From the NCBI GenBank assembly GCA_002363095.1, contig DEWC01000031.1, forward strand, positions 1-13,026: 13,026 nt of DNA, in the 5' to 3' direction. The position numbers and the translations under genes were made by a program. This DNA is from Ruminococcaceae bacterium UBA3220. GTDB lineage: Bacteria > Bacillota > Clostridia > Oscillospirales > Acutalibacteraceae. Below are positions 1-6,057 of this stretch, in pieces; position 1 is the first letter of the stretch, and every line of letters starts with the position of its first letter. A model generated the notes under the pieces. That model searched no databases and was not told the DNA's origin. It saw only the letters and a list, made by a program, of their open reading frames with translations.

Positions 1-731
1 CCGAAAGGCTTATCGAGATTGAAAATATCGAAACCGAGCCCGACCTTATAGAGGACGAAAAATTAAAGCAGATAATGAAGGATTTTGAGTGCATCGATGT
101 TAAAAACCTCGCCTTTGCATACGAAAATGAACTTGTCCTCAAAAACTGTTCTTTCAAGATAGAAAAAAATCAAATAACGGCGATAACCGGCGAATCGGGA
201 AGCGGAAAAAGCACGCTGTTCAAACTTATTTTGGGGCTTTACGACCCTACGGGAGGCAGTCTTACCTTCAACGGAGAAACAAATATCGACGCCTCTACAA
301 GAGGAATGTTTTCCTATGTTCCGCAGACAAATATGCTCCTTTCGGGCACTATCAAGGACAATATAACCCTTTGCGACCCGAACATATCCGACGAGCAGAT
401 AGAAAAAGCGGCAAAAGCCGCGGTCATCTATGATTTCATAAAGGATTTGCCCAACGGATTCAATACCGTTCTGACCGAGCGCGGCGGCGGTCTTTCCGAA
501 GGTCAACTTCAAAGAATTTCAATCGCGCGCGCCCTGCTTTTTAATGCGCCTATACTTCTTCTCGACGAATCTACTTCGGCACTCGATGAAGCGACCGAAA
601 CTCAACTTCTTTCAAATATAAAGCATATGACCGGCAAAACGGTTATCTTTATAACCCACCGTCATACTTCCCTTTCGGTTTGCGACCGTATAATCCATGT
701 TGACGATAAGGAATATAAAGTGATAAAATAA
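1..731 (+). CDS. ABC transporter ATP-binding domain, C-terminal part of an exporter (5' truncated by window)
   Basis: The reading frame is open from the first bases, with no start in the first 70 nt, so this is the 3' part of a longer gene. The in-frame residues before the internal ATG at 75 (ERLIEIENIETEP) resemble the linker between membrane and nucleotide-binding domains of exporter-type ABC proteins. Counting from that ATG, the ATPase domain shows an A-loop Tyr16, Walker A GESGSGKST (39-47), Q-loop Gln84, the exporter-like SGTIKDNI segment (90-97), signature LSEGQ (140-144, a variant of LSGGQ), Walker B ILLLDE (160-165) and switch His195. All catalytic motifs are intact, so it should hydrolyse ATP to power export across the cytoplasmic membrane. 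The substrate cannot be told; a peptide or lipid exporter half-transporter is plausible. An intrinsic terminator follows. Confidence 0.9.
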   Translation, partial: ERLIEIENIETEPDLIEDEKLKQIMKDFECIDVKNLAFAYENELVLKNCSFKIEKNQITAITGESGSGKSTLFKLILGLYDPTGGSLTFNGETNIDASTRGMFSYVPQTNMLLSGTIKDNITLCDPNISDEQIEKAAKAAVIYDFIKDLPNGFNTVLTERGGGLSEGQLQRISIARALLFNAPILLLDESTSALDEATETQLLSNIKHMTGKTVIFITHRHTSLSVCDRIIHVDDKEYKVIK

Positions 732-746
732 ACAATAAATAATTTC

Positions 747-776
747 GGTGTGCGCGTTTGCGCACACCTTTCTTTT
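747..776 (+). terminator. Intrinsic terminator of the ABC transporter gene
   Basis: A perfect 9-bp stem GGTGTGCGC (747-755) / GCGCACACC (760-768) encloses a GTTT loop and is followed by a T-rich tract (769-777). It lies 15 nt after the ABC stop codon and insulates it from dinB. Confidence 0.9.
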
Positions 777-817
777 TACTTCTTACTTCTTACCTATTAC
801 CTCTTACTTCTTACCTA
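776..817. repeat. Six tandem heptamers, TTACYTM
   Basis: Six contiguous 7-nt units are read directly: TTACTTC, TTACTTC, TTACCTA, TTACCTC, TTACTTC, TTACCTA. The phase is unbroken. They fill the space between the ABC terminator and the dinB promoter. No function is evident; it could be a slippage-prone micro/minisatellite or a remnant of a dispersed repeat. Confidence 0.8.
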
Positions 818-827
818 AAAAAGGGGC

Positions 828-856
828 TTTACAAACACCTGTTTTCGGAGTATAAT
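828..856 (+). promoter_or_regulatory. Housekeeping-type promoter of dinB
   Basis: The -35 TTTACA (828-833) and a perfect -10 TATAAT (851-856) are separated by 17 bp. The predicted transcript start, near 863, adjoins the LexA box at 865-878, so bound repressor would block initiation. Confidence 0.8.
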
Positions 857-864
857 ATTTTTGC

Positions 865-878
865 CGAACATTTGTTCT
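865..878. promoter_or_regulatory. LexA (DinR-type) SOS operator
   Basis: CGAACATTTGTTCT matches 12 of 14 positions of the Gram-positive SOS box CGAACRNRYGTTYC and contains the perfect inverted repeat GAACA-TT-TGTTC (866-877). It sits just downstream of the -10 box and 20 nt before the dinB start. This implies LexA repression relieved by RecA after DNA damage; the regulation is inferred from the match. Confidence 0.85.
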
Positions 879-897
879 TTTTAAGGAGCCTTTAAAA

Positions 898-2079
898 ATG
901 AAAGAATCCACCATACTTCACTGCGACCTTAACAATTTTTTTGCCTCGGTTTCTCTTCTTTCGCATAAGGAACTTCAAGACAGTCCCGTTGCAGTTTGCG
1001 GGAGTACCGAGGAGCGCCACGGAATTGTGCTCGCAAAAAATGAAATCGCAAAAAAACACGGCGTAAAGACCGCCGAGGTTATATGGCAGGCAAAACTTAA
1101 ATGCCCGAACCTCGTTATACTTCCGCCCGACTATAAACTTTACGAAAAGTATTCTGTTGCCGCGCGGGAAATCTATGAAAGATATACCGATATCATAGAG
1201 CCGTTCGGCATAGACGAATGCTGGCTGGATGTTACGGGAAGCCGTCTTATTTTCGGGGACGGTGAAAAAATCGCATATCGGATAAAAGAGGATGTAAAGC
1301 GTGAGCTCGGTTGTACCATTTCGGTAGGCGTTTCCTTTAATAAGGTTTTCGCAAAGCTCGGCTCGGATATGAAGAAGCCCGACGCCGTTACGATTATAAA
1401 CCGCGAAAATTTCAAGCAAAAGATATATTCCCTTCCGATAGGCAATTTGCTTTTCGCAGGCCCTAAAACGGTAGAAAAACTCAACCGGTTTGCCATATTC
1501 ACAATAGGCGATATTACCCTTTGCGACGATGTTATGTTAAAGCGGATATTAGGTATCAACGGCGTGATTTTAAAACAGTACGCGTTAGGACTTGATACCT
1601 CACCCGTTACGCCGTACAGCGCTGATTACAGACCGAAAAGCGTCGGCAGGTCGGTAACTCCGTCCTCGGATATAACAGACCGCGAAACAGTTTATAAAAC
1701 CTTTATCGGGCTTTCGGAGGAAATTTCGCGCGAATTAAGGGAGAATAATCTTGTTGCCTTCGGCGTTTGCGTTCATACCAGAACATTTGACCTCAAAACA
1801 AAAGAATCGTCCCGCTCGTTTAAAAGCGGGACGGATTGTTCAATAACCCTTGCAAGACGGGGAATGGACCTTTTTGACGAGGTTTGCAGTTTTAATGTCC
1901 CCCTGCGCTCGGTTGGTATAAGGGCAATAAACTTAAAACCTAAAGACGGTATTGCCATACAGTCCGACCTTTTCGGCAAGGATATAATTGACGCAAAAAA
2001 CGAGATTGTCGAAGACTCGATGATAAAAATCCGAAAAAAATTCGGAAATCAATATATAAAAAGGTGCATAATGCTTTAA
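898..2079 (+). CDS. dinB: Y-family translesion DNA polymerase (DinB/Pol IV type)
   Basis: This 393-residue protein has the length and order of DinB polymerases, which copy past damaged template bases with low fidelity. The N-terminal motif CDLNNFFASV carries the first metal-binding Asp10 and the aromatic steric gate Phe15 at the usual +5 position. The second catalytic pair is Asp106-Glu107 in GIDECWLDVTG. ISVGVSFNKVFAKLGSDMKKPDA (from 141) is the conserved palm segment, followed by thumb helix-hairpin-helix and little-finger regions. Near the C-terminus QSDLF (355-359) fits the beta sliding-clamp-binding motif QxxLF, so it probably acts at the replication fork. ATG at 898 is preceded by AAGGAG (883-888). 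The LexA box upstream indicates SOS induction. It stands alone as a transcription unit and converges on dpaB with overlapping stops. Confidence 0.93.
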   Translation: MKESTILHCDLNNFFASVSLLSHKELQDSPVAVCGSTEERHGIVLAKNEIAKKHGVKTAEVIWQAKLKCPNLVILPPDYKLYEKYSVAAREIYERYTDIIEPFGIDECWLDVTGSRLIFGDGEKIAYRIKEDVKRELGCTISVGVSFNKVFAKLGSDMKKPDAVTIINRENFKQKIYSLPIGNLLFAGPKTVEKLNRFAIFTIGDITLCDDVMLKRILGINGVILKQYALGLDTSPVTPYSADYRPKSVGRSVTPSSDITDRETVYKTFIGLSEEISRELRENNLVAFGVCVHTRTFDLKTKESSRSFKSGTDCSITLARRGMDLFDEVCSFNVPLRSVGIRAINLKPKDGIAIQSDLFGKDIIDAKNEIVEDSMIKIRKKFGNQYIKRCIML

Positions 2080-2651
2080 GCGGTAAAAACCGGCTGTATT
2101 TGTTTGCCTTCAAGAGCCGATAAAACCGTATCTTCTATTTTGCCGAAGTCGCACACAAGCGAATTCGGCTTTTTTTCGGCGTTATCCTGGGCATATGGCA
2201 CAAAATAGATGTTTTTGGTATTTTGCAAAAGACCTATGTTTTTTGCACTGCCGCCCAGCGCGTCATTTGTCGATATCCCGAGAACTACCGGTTTCGCGCC
2301 GCGAAGGTGCGCCTTTATTGCCATTGTAACCGAGGTATCGGTTATTCCGAGCGCCGTTTTTGCAAGTGTATTGCCGGTGCAGGGAACGACCGCCAAAACA
2401 TCAAGAAGCCCCTTAGGACCTATCGGCTCGGCACCGCTTATGGTGTGAATGATTTTTTGGTTACAAATTTCCTCGATTTCATCTATAAAATCCCGTGCCT
2501 TGCCGAAACGGGTGTCGGTTCCGTATACGATTTCCGACATTATCGGGATGATTTTTATATCATTTTTCGCAAGTTTTTTAAGCGCCTCCACCGACTGTTT
2601 TAGGGTACAAAAGGAACCGCACATCCCGTATCCCAATGTTATTCTTTCCAT
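2076..2651 (-). CDS. dpaB: Dipicolinate synthase subunit B
   Basis: The 191-residue product matches the flavoprotein-fold B subunit of dipicolinate synthase (SpoVFB in Bacillus subtilis), which with DpaA oxidises dihydrodipicolinate from the lysine pathway to dipicolinic acid in the mother cell. Recognisable family segments are LGYGMCGSFCT (6-16), TRFGKA (47-52), AEPIGPKGLLD (74-84), PCTGNTLAK (90-98), KPVVLGISTNDALG (120-133), PYAQDNAEKKPNS (152-164) and the C-terminal IQPV. Length is close to that of the Bacillus protein. ATG at 2651 is preceded on the minus strand by AGGAGAG, which overlaps the dpaA stop region; the 10-nt gap argues for co-transcription and coupled translation with dpaA. 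The stop overlaps that of dinB on the other strand. Confidence 0.93.
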   Translation of the reverse strand: MERITLGYGMCGSFCTLKQSVEALKKLAKNDIKIIPIMSEIVYGTDTRFGKARDFIDEIEEICNQKIIHTISGAEPIGPKGLLDVLAVVPCTGNTLAKTALGITDTSVTMAIKAHLRGAKPVVLGISTNDALGGSAKNIGLLQNTKNIYFVPYAQDNAEKKPNSLVCDFGKIEDTVLSALEGKQIQPVFTA

Positions 2652-2661
2652 ATTCTCTCTC

Positions 2662-3450
2662 CTAAGTTTGTAAATTGATAACCGTTTTTAATGTATCGGC
2701 ATAGATTTTACCCGCCGTTTCGGGGGCTGTTTTGCCGGGGAGAGCCGGCAGTTTTACCGCTTTAGCCGCACAACCTTCAACCTGCGAAAAATCCAAGCAC
2801 CCCATACTTGAAAGGTCAATAAGAAGGGCGTTTTGAAGTTCCCCGGGCGAGCCGAACAAACGGGCATCCACGGTATTGAAAATAATATCAAAACTGCCGG
2901 CGGTTTCCTTTACTTTTGAGGTATCAATATACTTAATGTTCTCTGTGTCGAGCAGTGCAAAATCTTTAAATTTTCTGGCGCTTACGGTAATAAGGCACCG
3001 AAAAGCTTCAAGGCGGCTTATAAGCACCTTTGCCACCCGTCCGTTGCCGATTACAAGCACCCTCGATTTCCAGAGGGTGAAGGGGGTGTTGTCGATGGCG
3101 TACGCGATTGCCCCCTCGGCGGTCGGAACGGCGTTTAAATAGGCGAAGCCGTCGAGTTTCATAATATCAACCGTATTTTCGCCTAAATCGTAATTTGCGG
3201 TTATAACGGTGCGGCCGTAGACATTTTCTTTTATATAATCAAGCAAAATGCTTTCGCCCGTAAGAGGAGAGTAAACCGTTTTTCCGTCCTTGGTTGAAGG
3301 AACCGGCAAAACGATTATATCCGCCTTGTTTATATCCCCGTTATCGCCGCGGAAAAGACCACGGCTTTCAACCGAAAACCCCGATTTTTTAAGCGTTTCA
3401 AACGCCGTAACGCTTCGCTTGTCTCCGCCGAAAAATAAAACTTTTTTCAT
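2662..3450 (-). CDS. dpaA: Dipicolinate synthase subunit A
   Basis: This 262-residue protein is the NAD(P)-binding subunit of dipicolinate synthase (SpoVFA in Bacillus), forming the spore-core compound whose calcium chelate confers heat resistance. The N-terminus KKVLFFGGDKRS matches the family's first Rossmann-like segment. NAVPTAEGAIAYAI (106-119) is a family hallmark; VLVIGNGRVAKVL (131-143) is the central dinucleotide-binding turn; LPALPGKTAPETAG (234-247) is the conserved C-terminal block. The frame extends to a GTG at 3483, but the ATG at 3450 is preferred because it has a GGGGTGG-like ribosome binding site and gives the canonical N-terminus. It is shorter than the Bacillus protein (about 300 residues). 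It heads the dpaA-dpaB unit, divergent from the aromatic operon. Confidence 0.92.
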   Translation of the reverse strand: MKKVLFFGGDKRSVTAFETLKKSGFSVESRGLFRGDNGDINKADIIVLPVPSTKDGKTVYSPLTGESILLDYIKENVYGRTVITANYDLGENTVDIMKLDGFAYLNAVPTAEGAIAYAIDNTPFTLWKSRVLVIGNGRVAKVLISRLEAFRCLITVSARKFKDFALLDTENIKYIDTSKVKETAGSFDIIFNTVDARLFGSPGELQNALLIDLSSMGCLDFSQVEGCAAKAVKLPALPGKTAPETAGKIYADTLKTVINLQT

Positions 3451-3471
3451 AAATACCACCCCGCAAAAAAA

Positions 3472-3510
3472 TCCCGTAAGCACCTACAACAGTATATGAT
3501 GATTACGGGA
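3472..3510. repeat. Inverted repeat flanking the putative dpaA -10 region
   Basis: The arms TCCCGTAA (3472-3479) and TTACGGGA (3503-3510) are perfect complements separated by 23 nt, and the candidate dpaA -10 element lies between them. It could be a regulator-binding pair of half-sites or coincidence; there is no T-tract to suggest a terminator. Confidence 0.5.
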
Positions 3511-3518
3511 GTTTGGTT
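3490..3518 (-). promoter_or_regulatory. Candidate sigma-K-like sporulation promoter of dpaAB
   Basis: On the minus strand, AACC (3515-3518) fits the sigma-K -35 (mACm). Sixteen bases later CATATACTG (3490-3498) matches the -10 consensus CATANNNTA except for its last base. The spoVF operon of Bacillus is sigma-K dependent, so the position 40 nt before the dpaA start is sensible. The assignment rests on short degenerate motifs and is tentative. Confidence 0.45.
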
Positions 3519-3555
3519 AAACAGATTCAAGATGTCGGATTTCTTAAATCTTTTC

Positions 3556-3584
3556 TTGACAAATGCTTAAAAAAGCGGTAAAAT
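3556..3584 (+). promoter_or_regulatory. Promoter of the aromatic amino acid operon
   Basis: Perfect -35 TTGACA (3556-3561), a 17-bp spacer and -10 TAAAAT (3579-3584). Predicted start near 3591, placing about 180 nt of structured leader before the first enzyme gene. Confidence 0.85.
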
Positions 3585-3617
3585 ATTTGCATATTGAAAG
3601 AAAGGATGTAACGGGTT

Positions 3618-3677
3618 ATGTTATTTAACGCTTATTATTACTATTATTTTATATCGGACTGCCCGTACATTGCTTAA
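3618..3677 (+). CDS. Tyr-rich leader peptide of the aromatic operon attenuator
   Basis: A 19-codon ORF begins with ATG at 3618, 11 nt after an AAAGGA ribosome binding site (3601-3606), and reads MLFNAYYYYYFISDCPYIA before TAA at 3675-3677. Codons 6-10 are five consecutive Tyr codons (3633-3647), followed by Phe; another Phe is at codon 3 and a sixth Tyr at codon 17. It lies between a strong promoter and an antiterminator/terminator pair in front of Phe/Tyr biosynthesis genes. As in enterobacterial his and pheA leaders, its translation speed should report aminoacyl-tRNA supply; the peptide itself probably has no further function. The part after the Tyr run overlaps the 5' arm of the antiterminator, which is the arrangement attenuation needs. 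Confidence 0.85.
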   Translation: MLFNAYYYYYFISDCPYIA

Positions 3678-3711
3678 ATCTTTCGATTTAAAATTTTGTA
3701 TGGACGGTCCG
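3655..3711 (+). promoter_or_regulatory. Antiterminator hairpin of the attenuator
   Basis: The segment 3655-3669 (CGGACTGCCCGTACA) pairs with 3697-3711 (TGTATGGACGGTCCG): 15 positions with two G-U pairs and one C-A mismatch. Inside it is a perfect 7-bp hairpin TTAAATC (3674-3680) / GATTTAA (3685-3691) with a TTTC loop. The 3' arm takes up the first four bases of the terminator stem (3708-3711), so the two structures exclude each other. A ribosome paused on the Tyr codons leaves this hairpin free to form; one that reaches the stop at 3675 covers its 5' arm. In addition GTAACGGG (3608-3615) can pair, with a bulged A, to 3662-3668, a possible 1:2 structure in untranslated RNA. Confidence 0.75.
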
Positions 3712-3754
3712 CAAACGGTTTTGTGTTTTCGCATAAACTGTTGGCGGATTTTTT
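3708..3754 (+). terminator. Attenuator (regulated intrinsic terminator) before the aromatic operon
   Basis: The arms are TCCGCAAACGGTTTTGTG (3708-3725) and CATAAACTGTTGGCGGA (3732-3748), with a GC-rich base TCCGC/GCGGA, one internal mismatch and G-U pairs. Six T residues (3749-3754) follow directly. It ends just before the ribosome binding site of the first gene. Losing 3708-3711 to the antiterminator removes the GC-rich base next to the T-tract. Confidence 0.85.
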
Positions 3755-3772
3755 ATTGGGAGGAAAATGAAA

Positions 3773-4963
3773 ATGATTTCAGAAAAAATGACGGCTATCG
3801 GCAAAAGCCCTTCAAAAATAAGGGAGATTTTCGAGTATTCAAGAAAGAGAAAAGCCCAAATCGGTGAGGACAAGGTCTTCGATTTCAGCCTCGGCAACCC
3901 GAATATTCCGGCTCCCGAAGAGGTAAACAAAACAATTATAAGCCTGATAAACAATACCGAGAGCACTTCTCTTCACGGCTATACTTCGGCAACGGGTGAT
4001 TTTGAAACGAGAAGTGTTATTGCAAAGAATATTAAGAAAAGATTTGATTTTTCAGCATCCGCCGATAATATTTATATGACCTGCGGAGCCGCGGCTTCAC
4101 TCGAAATAACCCTTAAAGCGCTCTGTAACAAGGGGGATGAAGTTATCGTCCTTTGCCCTTATTTCCCCGAATACAAGGTGTTTATCGAAAACGCCGACGC
4201 CGTAACGGTTGAAACGGCGTGTCGGGAAAGCGATTTGGGGCTTGACCTTAAAGCGATTGAAAAAGCACTGACCGATAAAACAAAAGCAATTATCATAAAC
4301 TCCCCGAACAACCCGTCGGGCGTTGTTTTTGAAAAAAAGGATATAATCGCCCTTGGGGGGCTTCTTGACGAACACGCCGAAAAGACCGGAAACGCGGTTT
4401 ATATCATCTGTGATGAGCCGTACCGTGAGATAGTTTACGGCGATTTGGAGGTGCCCTATATCCCGAAAATTTACAACAACACGGTGGTTTGCTATTCTTA
4501 CAGTAAATCCCTGTCTCTCCCCGGCGAGCGAATCGGATACATAATGGTTTCGCCTAAGGCAAAGCAATCCGAGGATATATATTTCGCCGTTTGCGGAGCG
4601 GGAAGGGTTTCCGGGTATGTTTGCGCGCCGAGTATGATGCAGTATGTTGTCAGGGAATGCGACGGGCTCTTACCGGATATTGAAAAGTACGCCGAAAACC
4701 GAAATCTTATCTATAATTCCTTAAAAGAAATCGGATTTGATGTTGTCCGTCCCGACGGCGCGTTTTATCTTTTTGTTAAGGCGCTTGAACCCGACGCCGT
4801 TAAGTTTTGCGAAGCGGCGAAAAAATACGAGCTTTTACTCGTTCCGAGCGATTCTTTCGGCATAAAGGGATATGTAAGAATCGCCTATTGTGTAAGTTAT
4901 GAGCAGATAAAAAATTCAATTCCCGCATTCAAAAAGCTTTATGAAGATTATAAAAACAGGTGA
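3773..4963 (+). CDS. PLP-dependent class I/II aminotransferase, probably aromatic amino acid aminotransferase
   Basis: This fold-type I PLP enzyme is about 396 residues, normal for the aspartate/aromatic aminotransferase group. Counting from the ATG at 3767, the cofactor motifs are SPNNPSG (179-185), CDEPYREIVYG (215-225), and SYSKSLSLPGERIGY (244-258) with the Schiff-base Lys247; the C-terminal substrate-carboxylate Arg is probably Arg371 in GYVRIAY. Two ATGs lie six bases apart; GGGAGG (3758-3763) is 9 nt from the second (3773) but only 3 nt from the first, so the second is chosen. As first gene after a Tyr-rich attenuator and before pheA and tyrA, it probably carries out the last step, transaminating phenylpyruvate and 4-hydroxyphenylpyruvate; sequence alone does not exclude an aspartate or alanine preference. 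Confidence 0.88.
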   Translation: MISEKMTAIGKSPSKIREIFEYSRKRKAQIGEDKVFDFSLGNPNIPAPEEVNKTIISLINNTESTSLHGYTSATGDFETRSVIAKNIKKRFDFSASADNIYMTCGAAASLEITLKALCNKGDEVIVLCPYFPEYKVFIENADAVTVETACRESDLGLDLKAIEKALTDKTKAIIINSPNNPSGVVFEKKDIIALGGLLDEHAEKTGNAVYIICDEPYREIVYGDLEVPYIPKIYNNTVVCYSYSKSLSLPGERIGYIMVSPKAKQSEDIYFAVCGAGRVSGYVCAPSMMQYVVRECDGLLPDIEKYAENRNLIYNSLKEIGFDVVRPDGAFYLFVKALEPDAVKFCEAAKKYELLLVPSDSFGIKGYVRIAYCVSYEQIKNSIPAFKKLYEDYKNR

Positions 4964-4967
4964 TATT

Positions 4968-6053
4968 TTGGACATTAAGGACGCACGAAAAGAAATAGAC
5001 CTTATTGACCGCGAAATGGCTAAACTGTTTGAAAGACGGATGACCGCTTCAAAATCTGTTGCCGAATTCAAACAGAAATCAGGGCTTCCGATTGAGGACA
5101 GACAGCGCGAGAACGCCATGCTGGAAGACGCCTCGAAAAGGTTTAAAAATAAGGAGTATCTTCCCTATTATTTTGACTTTTTAAAGGCAAATATGAAAAT
5201 ATCGAAGTCCTATCAAAAAAGGCTGTTAAGCGGAATGACAGTTGCCGTAAGCGGAAACGAAGGCGCCTTTGCCGACCTCACGGCAAAGAAGGTCTTCGGC
5301 AACGCCGAAAACGAATTTTTTTCGGATTTTTCCGCCGCATACAGGGCTGCCGAGCGGGGCGAATGCGATGTTGCTTTTTTACCGCTTGAAAACAGTTTTG
5401 GCGGTGATGTCGGCGCTGTTCTTGACCTTATGTTTTTCGGAAGTCTTTATGTTAACGGAATTTATGAATCGGAAATAGTACAAAACCTTTTAGGGGTTGA
5501 CGGAGCGGACGAAAATACAATAAAAACGGTTTTAAGCCATCCGCAGGGTCTTGCTCAATGCAGAGAATTTATCGAGAACGCCGGATACGAAACAAAAGAA
5601 ACCGCCACTACCACCGCCGCCGCGAAAACCGTTTTTGAAAGCGGAGATATAACCTTAGGCGCGATAGCGAGCGAAGAAGCGGCAAAAACCTTTAATCTTA
5701 AAATAATCAAAAATCATATAAATGAGCAAAGCGGAAACACAACGCGTTTTGCCGTTCTGTCAAGGACAAAAAAACAACCCTTGAAAAACGATAACCGTTT
5801 TATATTGATGTTCACGGTTAAAAATGTCGCCGGCGCGCTTTCAAAGGCAATTTCGGTTATCGGCTGTTATGAATTCAACCTTTTGTCCTTAAAGTCAAGA
5901 CCTACAAAACTTGAAAACTGGAATCACTATTTCTATGTTGAGGGCGAGGGCAATATCGATTCTCAAAACGGAAAAGATATGCTTAACGACCTCAAAAAAT
6001 GCTGCGATAATCTTAAAGTTTTGGGCAGTTTTGAAAAAGAAGTGAAGGTATGA
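4968..6053 (+). CDS. pheA: Bifunctional chorismate mutase / prephenate dehydratase (P-protein)
   Basis: The product (361 residues from TTG 4968) joins an AroQ-type helical chorismate mutase (about 1-85, DIKDARKEIDLIDREMAKLF), a prephenate dehydratase domain (about 90-270) and a C-terminal ACT domain. It converts chorismate through prephenate to phenylpyruvate. Dehydratase features include LPLENSFGGDVGAV and the catalytic TTRF (258-261). The ACT domain has NVAGALSKAI (GALS element) and SLKSRPTKLENWNHYFYVE (a variant of the Phe-binding ESRP motif), so feedback inhibition by phenylalanine is likely. The frame also contains ATG at 4941, overlapping the aminotransferase by 23 nt but without a ribosome binding site; TTG at 4968, after AGGTGA, gives the canonical mutase N-terminus and is preferred. 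The gap to the upstream stop is 4 nt. Confidence 0.92.
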   Translation: MDIKDARKEIDLIDREMAKLFERRMTASKSVAEFKQKSGLPIEDRQRENAMLEDASKRFKNKEYLPYYFDFLKANMKISKSYQKRLLSGMTVAVSGNEGAFADLTAKKVFGNAENEFFSDFSAAYRAAERGECDVAFLPLENSFGGDVGAVLDLMFFGSLYVNGIYESEIVQNLLGVDGADENTIKTVLSHPQGLAQCREFIENAGYETKETATTTAAAKTVFESGDITLGAIASEEAAKTFNLKIIKNHINEQSGNTTRFAVLSRTKKQPLKNDNRFILMFTVKNVAGALSKAISVIGCYEFNLLSLKSRPTKLENWNHYFYVEGEGNIDSQNGKDMLNDLKKCCDNLKVLGSFEKEVKV

Positions 6054-6057
6054 GAAT

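Noticed and set aside
892..1419. A 175-codon minus-strand ORF inside dinB
   Set aside because: It is antisense to conserved catalytic motifs of DinB, resembles no family, and minus-strand shadows of this kind occur under most genes here.
2081..2092. CGGT-AAAA-ACCG hairpin at the dinB/dpaB junction as a terminator
   Set aside because: The stem is four base pairs and has no T-tract on either strand.
3451..3483. GTG at 3483 as the dpaA start
   Set aside because: It adds 11 residues not typical of the family and lacks a convincing ribosome binding site, unlike ATG at 3450.
3499..3535. Sigma-G type promoter for dpaA (TGAATC and CATCATA on the minus strand)
   Set aside because: The spacer is about 22 bp, too long for sigma-G (17-18 bp); the sigma-K-like match has correct spacing.
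3591..3772. T-box riboswitch (tRNA-sensing leader) before the aromatic operon
   Set aside because: No T-box core sequence of the AGGGTGGNACCGCG type and no room for the long specifier stem; the Tyr-rich ORF with overlapping hairpins explains the leader better.
3670..3867. A 65-codon plus-strand ORF overlapping the attenuator and the aminotransferase start
   Set aside because: It runs through the terminator hairpin, lacks a ribosome binding site and is out of frame with the aminotransferase; a chance frame.
4941..4967. ATG at 4941 as the start of pheA
   Set aside because: It overlaps the aminotransferase by 23 nt and has no ribosome binding site; TTG at 4968 follows AGGTGA and gives the usual mutase N-terminus. 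It remains possible.
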